Assembly: GCA_022453515.1 (NCBI GenBank)
Contig: JAJNNY010000036.1
Coordinates: forward strand, 248,001 to 312,000
DNA from: Astrocystis sublimbata
Lineage: Eukaryota; Ascomycota; Sordariomycetes; Xylariales; Xylariaceae
Reading direction: 5' to 3'
Length of the DNA stretch: 64,000 nucleotides
Position numbers and translations under genes: made by a program. Numbering within the stretch: position 1 is the first letter of the stretch; every line of letters begins with the position of its first letter. Positions 24,001 through 36,502 of this stretch are shown piece by piece. The notes beneath the pieces were generated by a model. It was given only the letters and a program-made list of their open reading frames with translations, did not search any database and was not told where the DNA came from.

Positions 24001-27000
24001 TGTCTCGCCCAGTTCAGTTCAAGAAGCTCAGCGAAGGTGTCCGAGAATATTACAAGAAGTTTTCTCACATATTGGGTAAAATCACAATCATATGCGATAA
24101 CACATTTGGAGGTCAAGCTGCGCTCGATGAAAAATTTAGTGGTTCTGGCCCAAAGACCCCTATCGCCGAATCTTTCAACTTTGCCCGGCGCGACGACCAT
24201 CACAACCCAATTGAGCAAAAGCAAGCTTTCTATGGCTTGCTTCATGTTGCTGTACAGGCCTTGCCCCGATGTTTCACGCCCGATATACCTTTCAACCCAC
24301 TGATCAACCTTCTGTGTACGGGCACAGCCCACGTGCAGGACAACATTGCCCGCTCTTCAGCCCAGTCACTGAAATCTATCGCGCAGCAATCCCATGCTCA
24401 CCAGGTCACAATGGGATTTGCTCGTTTCATATTCAACTTTGATGATCGTTATGCGACGATGTCAGATGGTGGTATGCTGGGTCCTGCTCACATTGAAAAT
24501 ACGCTGCGGCTTTATGTTGAGTTGCTACAAATCTGGAGGGATGAGATCAGGCAAAAGACTAGGGATGCCACTTCGGAACCTGCAGAAGCCAGCTCCGATG
24601 AAAAACGTGGTTTGAAACTGGACTTATCTAGTATCTGGGCTGAAGTTGATCATGTGGAAGCCCATGGGCTTTTCTTCCTATGCTCGCAGTCTAGAAGGGT
24701 GAGGCACTTCGCTGTTACAGTGTTGCGATTAATCACAGAATTCGACTCGGCTTTGAGTAAAGATCAAGCCAAAAAGAAGGACACTGTTCGCCTAATCGAC
24801 ATCTTGGAAAATGACTCCATCCAAGTCATGAATTTCAAGGACGAGCTCCTCTCCGTTGCTGAAAGAAGCAGACTTCAACGTGGTATGCAAAATGCCAATA
24901 ATAAAGGAGCCTTGATCGAACTCTGCACGAGCGATGTTTCGTATGACACGACGCTCTGGTTTAAGATTTTCCCCAATCTTATACGCATTGCTTATGATCG
25001 ATGCCCATTTACACTGATCATCGGGCGAGACTTGATCTGCAGCCGCATATTGCAGATGTATAAAACGATTTATAATCTGTCAGAGCCAAGCAAAATTTCA
25101 CCGCAAGTTTCAGATCAAGCTCACTTTCGCCAACCCAGTCGGACGCCAACTACGCAACCGGGGGTTCTTATTGAGCAGTGGAAACTCTATCTCATCTTCG
25201 CCTGTACGACCTTGACTGATGCAGGCATCACACCTAACGGTCTCCCCCAGAGCACCCAGCATCAGAGAAAAATATCTAAAGTATCTGATCGTAATGTCAC
25301 GGCAAGGACACTGTTCAAATATTTGATCCCACTGTTGTCAGTCTCTTCCGCTGCCGTGAGAGAGGCTGTAGTGCTCTCAATGGGTTCGATCAATCTTCAG
25401 ATTTATCAAACCCTGTTACAGGAGTTGCAAGGCCACGTGAATCGTTGCAACGAGGAAGCCAGAGCACGACTGCACCAAAGAACCAACAGTACCCCTAAAC
25501 GCAATTTGAAGATGGACCTCCTATGGACCGAGCTTACACACATCTATGAACTTACATCCCACTTTCTGAAGGAGCCGGAGGTGTATCAAAATGAGTGGAT
25601 ACTCAACAATCTTTGCACATATTCCCGAGACCTGAAACTTTTCTTGATGGATGGTGGGGTCCAGAACGACTGGGAATTTCAAAGGCTTCGACGACACTAT
25701 TGCGGATTGGTGGCAGAGCTTTTCGAGGGGATCAACCGTACACCCGATCCTTCTCGTTGGATGACATTTGAATCACGTAAATCGGCCTTCACTCTGATGG
25801 AGGACTGGTGTGGGTTCTCTCCAAATCAGCAACAGATTCGTGACAGGGAGAACACAATGCGGCAGTCACTGATGAATCAACAGCAGGCCTTAGGAGAACG
25901 GAAGGTCATCACAGCTGCAATCGAAATCGAGAAGAGAAATCTGAGAACTTCAGCACTTAGTGCTATGGCGGCCCTATGCGCTGGGCCAGTCAGCGTTGTG
26001 ACTGAAAGCGGCGCCGTCTTGCAGTTCGACCTGAGACGCATGCTCGCGTGGATAGACGCCATATTCAACTCTGGAAGTGATCGGATGTGTGCCATCGGAA
26101 GGCGGGCTCTCAAGAACCTGGTTGTTTACAACCAGGGATATCCGCATTTATTAGAGCACTGTATTTCTCGATGCTACCTGTCCGAAGTTCCAAAAGTCCA
26201 GGAAAGCTTTTTTTCAGTGATAGCTGAGGTTGTATCTGAGAAATCCGACTACCCAATGCCATTTCCTAAGCTACTGAGTTTGTGCTTGTTCACACTTGGC
26301 AACGATATCAGCGAGATTCGTTCCAAATCCGCCCATGTACTGAGGGCGCTGGAGGAGAGACAGCAAGCTGGTCGCAGTGCTAAGATCCAAGATTTTGATA
26401 TTAGCATATCCGACAAGACCAAAGCTGTGTACAAACAAGCCCAATTCGAAATTTCGAAGCGCCTCGCAATGCAACACCCGGAATTCGCAGTCCACATCTT
26501 TTCGGAATTTGCTTTGTACTTCAAATCGTTCTACAAAGATTTACAGCAAGGTAACCAGCGTAACATCGTGGCGGTCCTCCTTCCGTGGATTCAAGCCATT
26601 GAGCTCAAGGTTGACCCGAACGGTGGACCTATCACGCAATCTTACGTCCTTCTCGCCAATATGCTTGAAATCACGATCCAGTCGAGTGCTGTATTACATA
26701 ACGAAGTTCAAGCCATGTGGAAAGCGCTTGCCACCGGTCCTTACCCTGGAAACGTCCGACTTGTACTCGATTTCATCATCTCGCTGTGTCTCGAGCGCCG
26801 AGAACAGAACTTCGTCGAGTATGCAAAACAGATTGTGGTGTTCCTCTCCACCACCGCAATCACACCCAGCAGCAAAGTTGTGGAGTTCCTATTAATGCAA
26901 ATCAGTCCGAAGGCTATGGTGCCTGATGAGAAAGAGGTTATCCCACCCCCTCCAGATATTGATCAGTTGCCCTACTGTGCCAACCTGTCTGAGGTTCTAC

Positions 27001-29408
27001 CCATTGGTACGAAACAAGCTGGTCTCTCGCTAGGCCAACTCGCCCTCATCCTCTTAGTTGACCTGATAGTCGCACCGGCGCAGCTTGCAGCAGAAAGTCT
27101 TCCAATTCTACTACAAGTAGTGACTGTTCTGTGGGATCACTATACGCCCCTTGTGCAAGAGCAAGCGCGTGAGATGCTTGTGCACTTGATCCACGAACTA
27201 GTAATCTCTAAGATGGATGATGCTATATCACCTGATAGTAAAAAATCTATACAGGGCCTGATAGATGCAATACGTCAGCATGATCGATTGGTGGTATGGG
27301 GATACGAGGATAGCAACGGGAAAGCCGATGAGCGCGATAACAAGGTTCCACAAAGCATGGAACACCTTACAACTGATGTTGTGAAGACTTTTGAGGTCAC
27401 ATTTCCTGGTATTAAGAAACAATGGAGCCGACTATCACTCACGTGGGCAACCTCCTGCCCCGTCCGACACCTCGCCTGTCGTTCGTTCCAGATATTTCGT
27501 TGCATCCTCACTTCCGTTGACCAGTCCATGCTCGGGGATATGCTCGCACGCTTATCAAACACAATTGCAGACGACGATGCGGAGATCAAGACCTTCTCTA
27601 TGGAAATTCTCACAACGTTGAAGACGCTGATTGTGAAACTCGAGCCTGAGAAGCTTCTGTCCTACCCACAGCTATTCTGGACCACTTGTGCCTGTTTGGA
27701 TTCTATTAATGAGCTAGAATTTCTTGAAGCTGTGGAGATGCTTGACGAGTATGTTGAAAAGCTAGACTTTAAGCTTCCGAGCATCCGGAGAACCATACAA
27801 GAAGGCCAACCCCCGAGGTGGGAAGGTGTATTCGAAGGTCTTCAGCCATTGTTGTATAAGGGCTTGAGGTCATCAATATGCCTTCAACCTACCCTGAACC
27901 TCATGGACAAGCTTGTACAGTTACCAAGCGACTCACTGATTGGTGACGACAACCGACTATTCTTCTCCGTCCTCGCCAATTTCCCTCGGTTCGTACAAGC
28001 TATAGAACAGGGTTCGGTTGACGATGAAACAAGACAAACAGCGGAGATACTGTTTGAAGTTGCGAAGGCACAGCAACTCGCACAGATATGCGATGCACTG
28101 GAAATGGTCCTCCATCCAGTCCTACCCTCAAGCGAAGACATAATTGTGCAGCTATCCTCTGCTATTCGTGAATCGTTCCCCCCGAGTCTCGACCTAAAGA
28201 TGCTCACGATGCTCATCGGTTTTCTCACGAACAGTATCCCGTCCGTGAAGACTATGGCAATGCGCATTTTGCGTGTGGTGACACCGGATATCGACATGCG
28301 GAAACCAGAAATTGCGGTTCATGGACCTGACTTGATTTCTCCTCTCCTACGTTTGCTGCAGACAGAGTACTGTATGGACGCGCTGGAGGTTTTGGACAAA
28401 TTCGTTGCGATATCCGGGTCATCGATGGATAAACATCACCTGCGCATGAGCATGACTCGCTCGTCGTCCAGAGCTATCAGGAAAGAATATGAACGAATGC
28501 AAAGTTTGTTTGGGATCCCCGAGGACTCTGGCTGGGCCATCCCTGCTCCTGCGAAGAAGACAGAGGCAACTCGGAGCAACATACATGCGGCTTTCTACTT
28601 GTGCCAGGGAGAGGCAGCGGATGGAATAGCAATGGAGCCAACTCCCACACCGGGTCTTGAATTCCATGCTGACGACTACCGTTACGGATATTTCGAAATG
28701 CCGGAGAGGACGGAAACGATGATGTCGGATGATGTACGTGGCGAGGGGCATATGCCTGACTTGGCTACTAAGCTAGACAGCTTGGATGAATTCTTCGATG
28801 ACATGTCGGAAACATCACCCAGCGAAAGCCGCTCGTCCAGAACAGTGACCGAATTCACGCCCGACACCTACGAGTCCGGGGCCAAGATGTACGATGATGT
28901 GCTGCCTATTCTCCGCCAGGCCTCCAACGCTACTTCGTTCCAAAACGGCTTCGTTGACCGACTCCCTGCGGCCAGAGATAACCCAACCAACACCATGACA
29001 CCGGGGATCTTCAATACCCCTCCTGCCCAAATATCCCCTGTGAGGCCGTCACTGCACGCGCGCTCAATCACCCAACCAGCCATGCCGACATCCTACCAGC
29101 CGCAGCTCGCCGACTTCACCTCTGACGAAGAGCTCACGGAGGACATCTTCTCGGACGGCGAGGAAGAGCGCCTTAGATCTCCTCCTGCAAACCCACCTGT
29201 GGAGAACTCGTTCTTCCTGGAGAATATGATCAAGCCCATTAAGCAGTCGACGAAGACGCACATGCGCCGTCTGACAGGTGGTCGCTCGCGCGAGACAGAT
29301 CGGCAGCGTGAGCTCTTCCGCGCCGCACAGCAGGTGTCCCCGGTGCCGAAGGTGCCGAGCAACTTCCTGCAGCAGCACAAGTCGAATCCATCGTCCGGAG
29401 ACGTATGA
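21080..29408 (+). CDS. TAO3: Cell morphogenesis scaffold TAO3/PAG1 (Furry family)
   Basis: The proposed exons are 21080-21083, 21633-22345 and 22410-29408, giving 2571 aa. Furry/Tao3/Mor2 proteins are giant HEAT/ARM-like scaffolds of the RAM/NDR kinase network that directs polarised growth and cell separation (family knowledge). The first 240 residues are disordered and Ser/His-rich with a poly-Asp run. The conserved N-terminal region begins at EYALHVLFTS/FIAHAEEKL, which spans intron 2; helical repeats fill the rest, and the C-terminal 300 residues are acidic and Ser-rich. The start is a choice. A four-base exon ATGG followed by GTGAGT would join at 21633 after a CTAAC branch site and ATGTAG, giving a start MAPSQKTLPD. 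The alternative is an ATG at 21590 lying inside that intron. The 6999-base last exon has no break. Confidence 0.93.
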
Positions 29409-30052
29409 AGAATGGCTTGTTCAGTTGGCTCAGCTGCGCTCGGGCCCTGAGATCGATTGCTTGACTGTATGAGAGACGATGACGATATTTGCATCTGCAT
29501 CTGCGATTCACTTAATGAGAGACCGACATAGAGATGAACTCCACGCGGCATATTGCAGATCCTTCCACGCGTGATGAAGCAAACACATGTACATCCAAGA
29601 GTATACCATTTTCTTTTTCTTTAAACATATGATATCCACTGCTATGTACGGTAAGATACGATTTAACTAGAACACGTCAAGGACAATTCGATATTCAATA
29701 CAATAATGTTGGGATCTTATAGCCAAGCTACTTACTACCTACCTGTTTGTTAAGTGTCTCATGATCAAGTTGAAATAAGTGATATATAATGTATTTGCGT
29801 CTAATGTGCATCCTATGGAACACCCTGTTCTCGGCCATACAGTCACTTGTATTGGAACTTGTAATTTTGCCTCTTTAATATTAAAACTTGCCATGCCTGT
29901 GTTTATCTGCAATCCTTGAACTGTTGTGAAAAAAATTGAAAAGAATATTCCAACATATAGAGAAGTGCAGGATTACAAATAATATTATATTCTTAATAGC
30001 GTCTATTTATATATGGAATCTTTAACTGAGACCGCAGATGGCGATGACGAAG
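29409..30052. other. A/T-rich spacer between TAO3 and tRNA-Thr
   Basis: The stretch becomes strongly A/T-rich after 29600 (for example ATATTATATTCTTAATAG just before the tRNA). It probably contains the TAO3 3' UTR. No gene is visible. Confidence 0.55.
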
Positions 30053-30124
30053 GCCCTCTTAGCTCATCGGTAGAGCGCCTCACTTGTAATGAGGAGGCAA
30101 CTGGTTCGACTCCAGTAGGGGGCA
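30053..30124 (+). tRNA. tRNA-Thr (anticodon TGT)
   Basis: This 72-base cloverleaf has an acceptor stem GCCCTCT pairing with AGGGGGC (one T-G pair) plus discriminator A. The D arm is GCTC/GAGC, and the anticodon stem CCTCA/TGAGG closes the loop CTTGTAA with TGT at 30085-30087. The T arm is ACTGG-TTCGACT-CCAGT. There is no intron and no encoded CCA, as expected for a nuclear tRNA gene. A and B box sequences are present inside the gene, and a T-run follows for pol III termination. Confidence 0.95.
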
Positions 30125-30854
30125 ATTATTTCTCATCTTTTTTTAGATTCCGAAGGGGTCCTCACCCTACCTGTCCTCAGTCAGGTCCAGTACAAATTTA
30201 GTGGTTTATGGGTTGTGCCTTCTACGATTACGATCATTGGCCCAAACCCCCCTCTACGGTCAATCTAGGTCAAACGCAAAGGCTGCTTGTAATGGCATCG
30301 GCCATATATCTGTGTTATCAAGAGATTGGCACTTCGCTCATAACAGAATAGAACAAATACGATCACGTTCCTCCTCTCCTCGCATCATCATCTTTACGAG
30401 CCACATAGTATGGAGAAGTGATGAGCTGAGAGATCTCCCAAGGGAGGCCAAGCTACGAGGGCCGGAGAAAGACGCTCACCTGGGCACAGAGGAGGCATCA
30501 CGGGGATCTTTGACAAGGGAGCATTAGCATCTTCAGGTTCAACAGGCTATCATTGATTGTGAGACCAACCCTAAGTATCATTCCTGCATGAGCAATCCCT
30601 AAATAGCCGCTTGCTGCAATCCTCGTCTTCTTGAGTTCTTGCTGCGCTGTCTAACTGCATGATTTGCAGGTCGTTCATTCGTAAGCATCCAGAGGGAATC
30701 GTAGCCGTTACGATCTCGATCTCGAGAAACGGAGTTGTATGGTGCAGCAAGTCGGATCCGGTCCATGTGGCAGGTCAATGGAGAACGCGAGCGGAAGGGA
30801 GATCTCGGCCTGCGCATCCTGTTTTGCCATTTTCCCATCTGGAAAAAGCGGCGA
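30125..30854. other. Spacer between tRNA-Thr and DIB1
   Basis: Apart from the T-run, no gene is visible. It should include the DIB1 3' UTR at its right end. Confidence 0.55.
30138..30144 (+). terminator. Pol III T-run terminator of tRNA-Thr
   Basis: Seven consecutive T residues lie 14 bases after the tRNA 3' end, the normal RNA polymerase III stop signal. Confidence 0.8.
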
Positions 30855-31667
30855 CTAGTACCGGTAACGGGTGGAATAGTCCTTGGGGCTGACGACGAGA
30901 CCACGCCCCTTCTTGGCGCCACGGTAGACGGTCTCGATGATGTCGATGAGCTCTTGCTTGTCTTCGAGGACGAAGTTCAGCTTGTTGTTGTTACCGGATC
31001 CCAGATCCACCATGATCAGCTTGTTGCGGAAGAAGAACATAATGGTCATCGGGTCGTACAACTCATACCTAGGACACGTAACGTCAGCAAATCAAAGGGA
31101 AAATAAATAAATAAATGAGACTACTGTCGTTGATATTTGATATGTATAAACTTACATAACGTTGAAGTCGGGGACCTGTTCGTTGTCGCAGAGGTAGATC
31201 TAGCGTCGCATTAGCTATCATCCAACGCTGGGCATGCCGGGTGTGCCAGGGCAGGGACTTACCACTGCGAAATTCTTGACCTTGTCTGCAATACGGTAGA
31301 GAACCTCATCCTGGCGCATGCAGTCTGGGTCACTATCCTAAAGGAAACATGGAGTTAGCATTCGGCGCGAAGCAGTGGGCGGGCGTCTCAGCGTATTCAA
31401 CGCCCAGATGCCATGCTAAAGATACGATGAACAGAGATCATCTACGCACCTTGCCAAATCGTAAAACTAAATCAGAAAATATTAGCCTATGTTCTCATAA
31501 GATGCCACTGGCAGCTATCATTACATACCGACAACGCGCTCTTCCTCGGACACTATGAAATTAGAGGTTAGTAAGGCCACAGATGGGAATCCGCTGATGG
31601 AGGGGCACGTACGAATTGCTTGATCCACGTGCCACCCGGTAGGCAGATGTGGGAGTACGAAAGACAT
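30855..31667 (-). CDS. DIB1: Spliceosomal U5/tri-snRNP protein DIB1 (DIM1, TXNL4A family)
   Basis: Six exons, in minus order 31667-31613, 31552-31529, 31466-31450, 31337-31263, 31199-31156 and 31068-30855, join in frame to exactly 142 aa, the invariant length of this family. DIB1 is a thioredoxin-fold protein without a redox CxxC that keeps the tri-snRNP inactive until splicing activation (family knowledge). It reads MSFVLPHLPTGWHVDQAI at the start, then DKVKNFAV, PDFNVMYELYDP, MFFFRNKLIMVDLG, and the hallmark tail KKGRGLVVSPKDYSTRYRY. Exons 2 and 3 are only 24 and 17 bases, so simple frame reading misses them. It is divergent from URB1 with a 671-base shared promoter. The assignment is essentially certain; the micro-exons are forced by conserved residues and splice signals. 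Confidence 0.97.
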
Positions 31668-32338
31668 CTTGCGTGATATCCGGTGGTATAGATGTGCGAA
31701 GATTATCGGAATCTTAATGTACCCGACGAGATGGTGGTGCGTGGTTCTGCTGTAGCTGTTGTATTGAGGCCAAAGGCGAAAGTGAGAAGCCGTGGGTGGA
31801 GAAGTTAGACTGGAGTTCGCAGCTTGTACAATATTTGGTAATGGCAGGGGAAGCATTGCCTAGGAAGGTTAGATGGGCGCCTAATTTCACGTTAGCCTGA
31901 GTCTAGCCAGGCCGCAGTGTGGGGGATGCACCCCACTTGAGCACAGCTATGGGTCGCCTTATCTCATGCGCTAGTCCTAGGCTGGTCACAGAAGAAGGCG
32001 GTCGGACCTGGCAATTCTGGACTTTTTCTGAAGCGCGTTATGAGATAGCAGTAGCCGGGTATCTCATGTACCAGCTGCTGCTGGTCCATAATCTGGGAGA
32101 GGGAAAACTACAACAAAGTCACTCTAATGTGAATAACATCCAATCGGTTTTCATTTTCATTTTCAAAATCATGTTATAGCTCGCGGTTCCCCATTAAATT
32201 CCTCGAGCATTCAATGAGGTACAACTCAACCATACGAACGAAGTGAGATAGGTACCTCAGCGAGAGCCTGAGACTCAGCTGCATCCTGTATCCAGACCAT
32301 GCTACAGCAAATCAAGTCGCTTTTCACATCACAACAAC
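31668..32338. promoter_or_regulatory. Divergent promoter region of DIB1 and URB1
   Basis: These 671 bases lie between two start codons pointing away from each other. A TAGGTA motif occurs near 32250. No further gene is visible. Confidence 0.5.
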
Positions 32339-35300
32339 ATGGCGAAACGAAAATCTTACGGAGGTGACGGCATCAATGCTGGCAAGAAGCAAAAGACCAA
32401 CCACGTTCACGAGACCCCTACGTCGGAGGAGGTCTACACCGGACGACAGCTTCGGCACCTGCTCACTTTCGAGCAAGACCTCCACAAGGCAAGACATGGT
32501 AGGCTGCGAGCAATAATCTAATACTTGGACCCCTGTTTCTAACGCCTCTTGTAGGTATTCAATCGTTCAAGAATGTCCTCGATAGCATTTTGAACAACGA
32601 TGAAAAGAAGGCGGAGCATATGGAAATCGTCCTTGACTTCCTTGAGTCCTCGAAGCCCAGAGAAGTCGAGGATGAAGTGCCTGTATATCTTCCCGACATT
32701 ATGGAGACATGGAGTTTGGCCTCTCAGATGAGCAATGAGAATGTCATGTCCGCCGTCGCCGTGGTCCTGGCGCTATTGCTCAAGATCATTTCCAACAATG
32801 TCGACTGGGTACCTCAAGGGTTGGGCATCTGCCGAACCTTGCTCCAAAAGCGACAGCAGGAACTAATAGCAAAGAACCTCTCCGCGGAAAAGGGCAGAGA
32901 TTTTATCATATCGCCAACGCTGCGACTTCTCAGAGAAGCCATTTGTCTGGATGGCGGAGCCCTTGCGGCTCCCATATTCAGAGCGCGAGCCAACACCTTC
33001 AAGTCTCTGGCGAGGAATATGGGCCTGCGGTATATAGGTGAAGGAGGGGAAGACCCCAAGCGGCCTTCCGTGAGGACAAATGCGACACGACTGTTCCTCT
33101 CTAGTTTGAGACTGCTCCACACCGAAGCCAAAAAGGACCTCCTATTACAGAAAGATCTCGTCGCAGCGCTGATGCGAAATCTCAGAGATGATCCGCCTTT
33201 CTTGATCTATGAGATACTTGATGTTCTGAAAACGTCCGTTGTGCAGGACAAGAAACTGGCCAAGGAGGTGAAAATAAAGATACTCAACACCAACTCACTT
33301 ACTCGAATTGCGTCGCTATACGGTTATAACAAGGAGCTTGTCAACACGGATGACGAGGCTGAAAGTAAACGGATTTCTGTGGAGGACGCTGCCCATGAGA
33401 TTCTGTTAGCGACTTGCACAGATTCTACAGTGGGCATCTGCCGGCCAGAGCAAGGCTGCTACCCTGAAGGCATAGACCCTGACTCTTTCATGGCTGATGC
33501 AGATAATGCCAACTATCTGGACCTTGGACTTGACAGTATACCTTGGATGAATCGCTTTACGAACGAGGTTCCTGTGCGAAACAAGTTGTTGGCAGAGTTC
33601 ATCGATTCGCTTCGGCCGTGGTCGAGCACAAAACAAAGCGAATTACTCCTAGCCATCTTTTCAACTTCCCCCGAGCTTATCGCCTCTTACTTCATACACA
33701 AGAAGACATTCCCATTCGAACCTAAACTATCAGCCACCTGGATAGGCTACGCTGCACTATTGTATAGCGTTATACAGCTGCCTATTCCTCGCTTCTTCGG
33801 TTGGGCTAATGGCTACGCGACGGTCCCCCCGCCTACCTCAGTAGTCCTCGACAACATTGTCCCACCTCCTATGACTCTTAAGGCTTTGACTAGATGCCTG
33901 ACGAACAAATCCAAATTGGTATCATTCTACGCTATACGCTTGCTTGTCTTAGCGCTAGAAAAGCTAGGTAAAGCTTTGGAGATGCACAGGGAAGCTTATT
34001 CGTCAACAAACTCAATATGGCAAGAAGCCGCTCGGCGCCTAGTCGACGATTTCTCTCAGAGAATACCGGACCTCAAAGATATCATCACCTGCTACCGCAC
34101 ACTAGCAGATGGCGATTTACTGCAGCGTGAGGCAGCGAGCCGACTGATACTTCTCTATTATGAGGTGATACCACAAGTTGCCCTCAGAGCGAAGTTTGAC
34201 GTATCCCCTATCCTCCTCACAGTGATCCAAAGGGTAGAGGTGTCCGACCAGGCAGGTGAGGATATCGCCATGTCGTTGCTCGAGCTTGAAAATTTGTGCG
34301 CCGTGGCTAAATACTCCCCTGGTATGCGATGGTTTGCCCGGGCCTCCGATATGCCGACCTCACCCTTTACCACCCTCCTTCGACTCTATACCGAGAAAAC
34401 CACGGCAATGTCAGGAGAAACGTTGAGCCAGGTGCTGTCCTACGTTGCCGACGAATATCAGCTGGTGGAGAGCCGATCGGAATCCTCAGGACTGAATCCA
34501 TTGATAACAGCCCTCAAGAACTCAGGGAGCGTCGATCTAGCTATATGGTCATTCATAGACAATTGTGCCGAGCGATGCTCCAAGGCACCAATCAAATACC
34601 TGGAGATGACCGAAGAACACATGACAAAGACAGATGTTAACGCACAAGACGCACCGAGGGGCTGTCCCTTGATTGTGTGTATGGCTGAACAATTACCTTT
34701 CCTTGTGACAAGCTCGCCGGAGAAAGGCGTTCTAAAGCAGCTGGCCAATTTTCTCCGCGAGTACCTCCGTCGGTCCCTCGATGCAGGCGTTAGCCGGACC
34801 TTCCTGAAGTCTATTAGCAAGTCTTTGGCTGCTGCTATAGAAGACGAGAAACTTGGCGCAAAGATGAGTCTATCTAAGAAATCAGGTGTTTCAGGTGAGG
34901 ACGTGGACATGCTGGATAAGGAGTCCGAGACTGTACCACAATTGACTGATGAGCAGAAGGAAGGGTCTGTTACGCGTATCAGCCCTGAAGAGTTAGAAGA
35001 CAGGCTTGGAGTACCTATTCTTACAAGCAAAGAGAACTCGTTGCTCAAGTGGTCTAGCAAACCACCCGAGGAGCTGGTTGAAGAGGGCCACGCAGCATCT
35101 CTCATCTTGCTTCTATCATCCGAACATGCAAGCATACGCAAAGAAGCACTTTCCAATGTCATGAAGATGGCCGTAAAAATCAAGGAGTCGACGTACGAGG
35201 AGAATGAGCAGATATGGTTACTGCTCATGGAGCTTGCTGAGTCGGCGAAAGATTTGATTGCCGACGGGCCACTCCCCAGCATTCTGGTCATATTCGCGTG

Positions 35301-35814
35301 CCGGGCGCTCGATGTTCTCAAAAGCCCCCTCCATTGTCTTTACGAGAAGGTCAACCTGTTCCTCACGAGTGGCCCGGCGTGGCAGGCGGACAAGGTCCCG
35401 CTAATGAAGACCATTCTCCAGGATGGCCCGGCGATCGACGGGCATTACTACACGGAGATCAGCTGGCTGCTCGGCTTCCTGGTCGACAGTCTGCGGACGC
35501 CGCAGGATGTGGCGCTCTTTCATCAGCGCAAGGTGTACGAGCAACTGCTCTGCCTGCCTGTCAACCCGTACATGGGCCCCAACCTCCGCACGGGAGTATT
35601 ACGGGTACTTTACCGCACCACGTGCATTGAAGGGGGCAGCGACACTATCATTACCAGATTCGGAGCCATCGGCTGGCTCGCGGCACAGAAGGCGGCGTCG
35701 GGAGATGAGACGGAGGAGAGGCTCTACCAGGCCATGATCAGGAGGCTTTGGGACACTTGCGACCAGAAGCGCATTGCGAAATGGAGCAAAGGCAGTATAC
35801 AAAAGCTGGTATAG
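32339..35814 (+). CDS. URB1: Nucleolar pre-60S assembly factor URB1/Npa1
   Basis: The exons are 32339-32498 and 32555-35814 (1139 aa), with a 56-base intron that falls just before the conserved block GIQSFKNVLDSIL. URB1/Npa1 is a large helical-repeat protein that forms an early pre-60S subcomplex with DBP6 and RSA3 in the nucleolus (family knowledge). The N-terminus KRKSYGG..GKKQK looks like a basic nuclear signal. The Npa1 N-terminal domain covers about residues 30-370 (SFKNVL, LRLLREAICLDGG, RNMGLRYI). The remainder is helical with a short acidic linker near residue 850 and the conserved C-terminal block TDGPAW-like repeats ending in KGSIQKLV. It is much shorter than yeast Npa1 (about 1760 aa), which I take as normal for filamentous fungi, but I cannot check that here. 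Confidence 0.9.
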
Positions 35815-36502
35815 GCGATGCGCCTTTTCTTGCAGAGTTATGTTTATAGTGTCATTCAGGGCGAAAAGAAAGGGGCATGTGTCTTATGTAATTTAATTCT
35901 TAGATATAAAATCTGATAGGGCGGACAGCATGGATGAGAAGGGAATATCTTCTTCGCCTGGCGTATTTCCGAGTTATGGAAATTGTGCCCAATCAGAATT
36001 GTCGAATTGTCGAAATAGGGTTTGACTTTACATGAAAGTCGCACTTAATTCAACTTCGCAAAGACGCCTCTACCTGAATGACAGAGAGGACAAATTGAAA
36101 GAACTCCAGGCTTCAACAGTGCTGCAGGCGTGACCCGCCCGGGTGCCTATATTACGCATTAATATACCTAAGCGTGGGCGATGGTGCGACCCACCCAAGG
36201 CAACATGTCGTAGGCCATGGAAGGTGGAAGGCTTCAAGAGCGAGTTGAGCCTGACAAGGCCTTATTGTTCTTGTGCGGTTCAGGTGCCACTACAGCTGCA
36301 CAGATTGCATGAAAATTCCATTGACACTGGCACTTCCAGAACACACTCGATTCCCGTCCACCTAATTTAGTGAATCAAGATACTCAAGGTAAATTAAGTA
36401 GTTGTGTAGGGCATTGACATTCAATGTTATATACTCGGATTCTCGGGTGGGTTAGCCGGGGTAGGTACTTACTCAATCGAGTATCTTACACATTAACTGA
36501 TG
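35815..36502. other. Spacer after URB1
   Basis: This is the URB1 3' side followed by A/T-richer DNA. A TAGGTACTTACT motif lies near 36461. No gene is visible. Confidence 0.5.
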
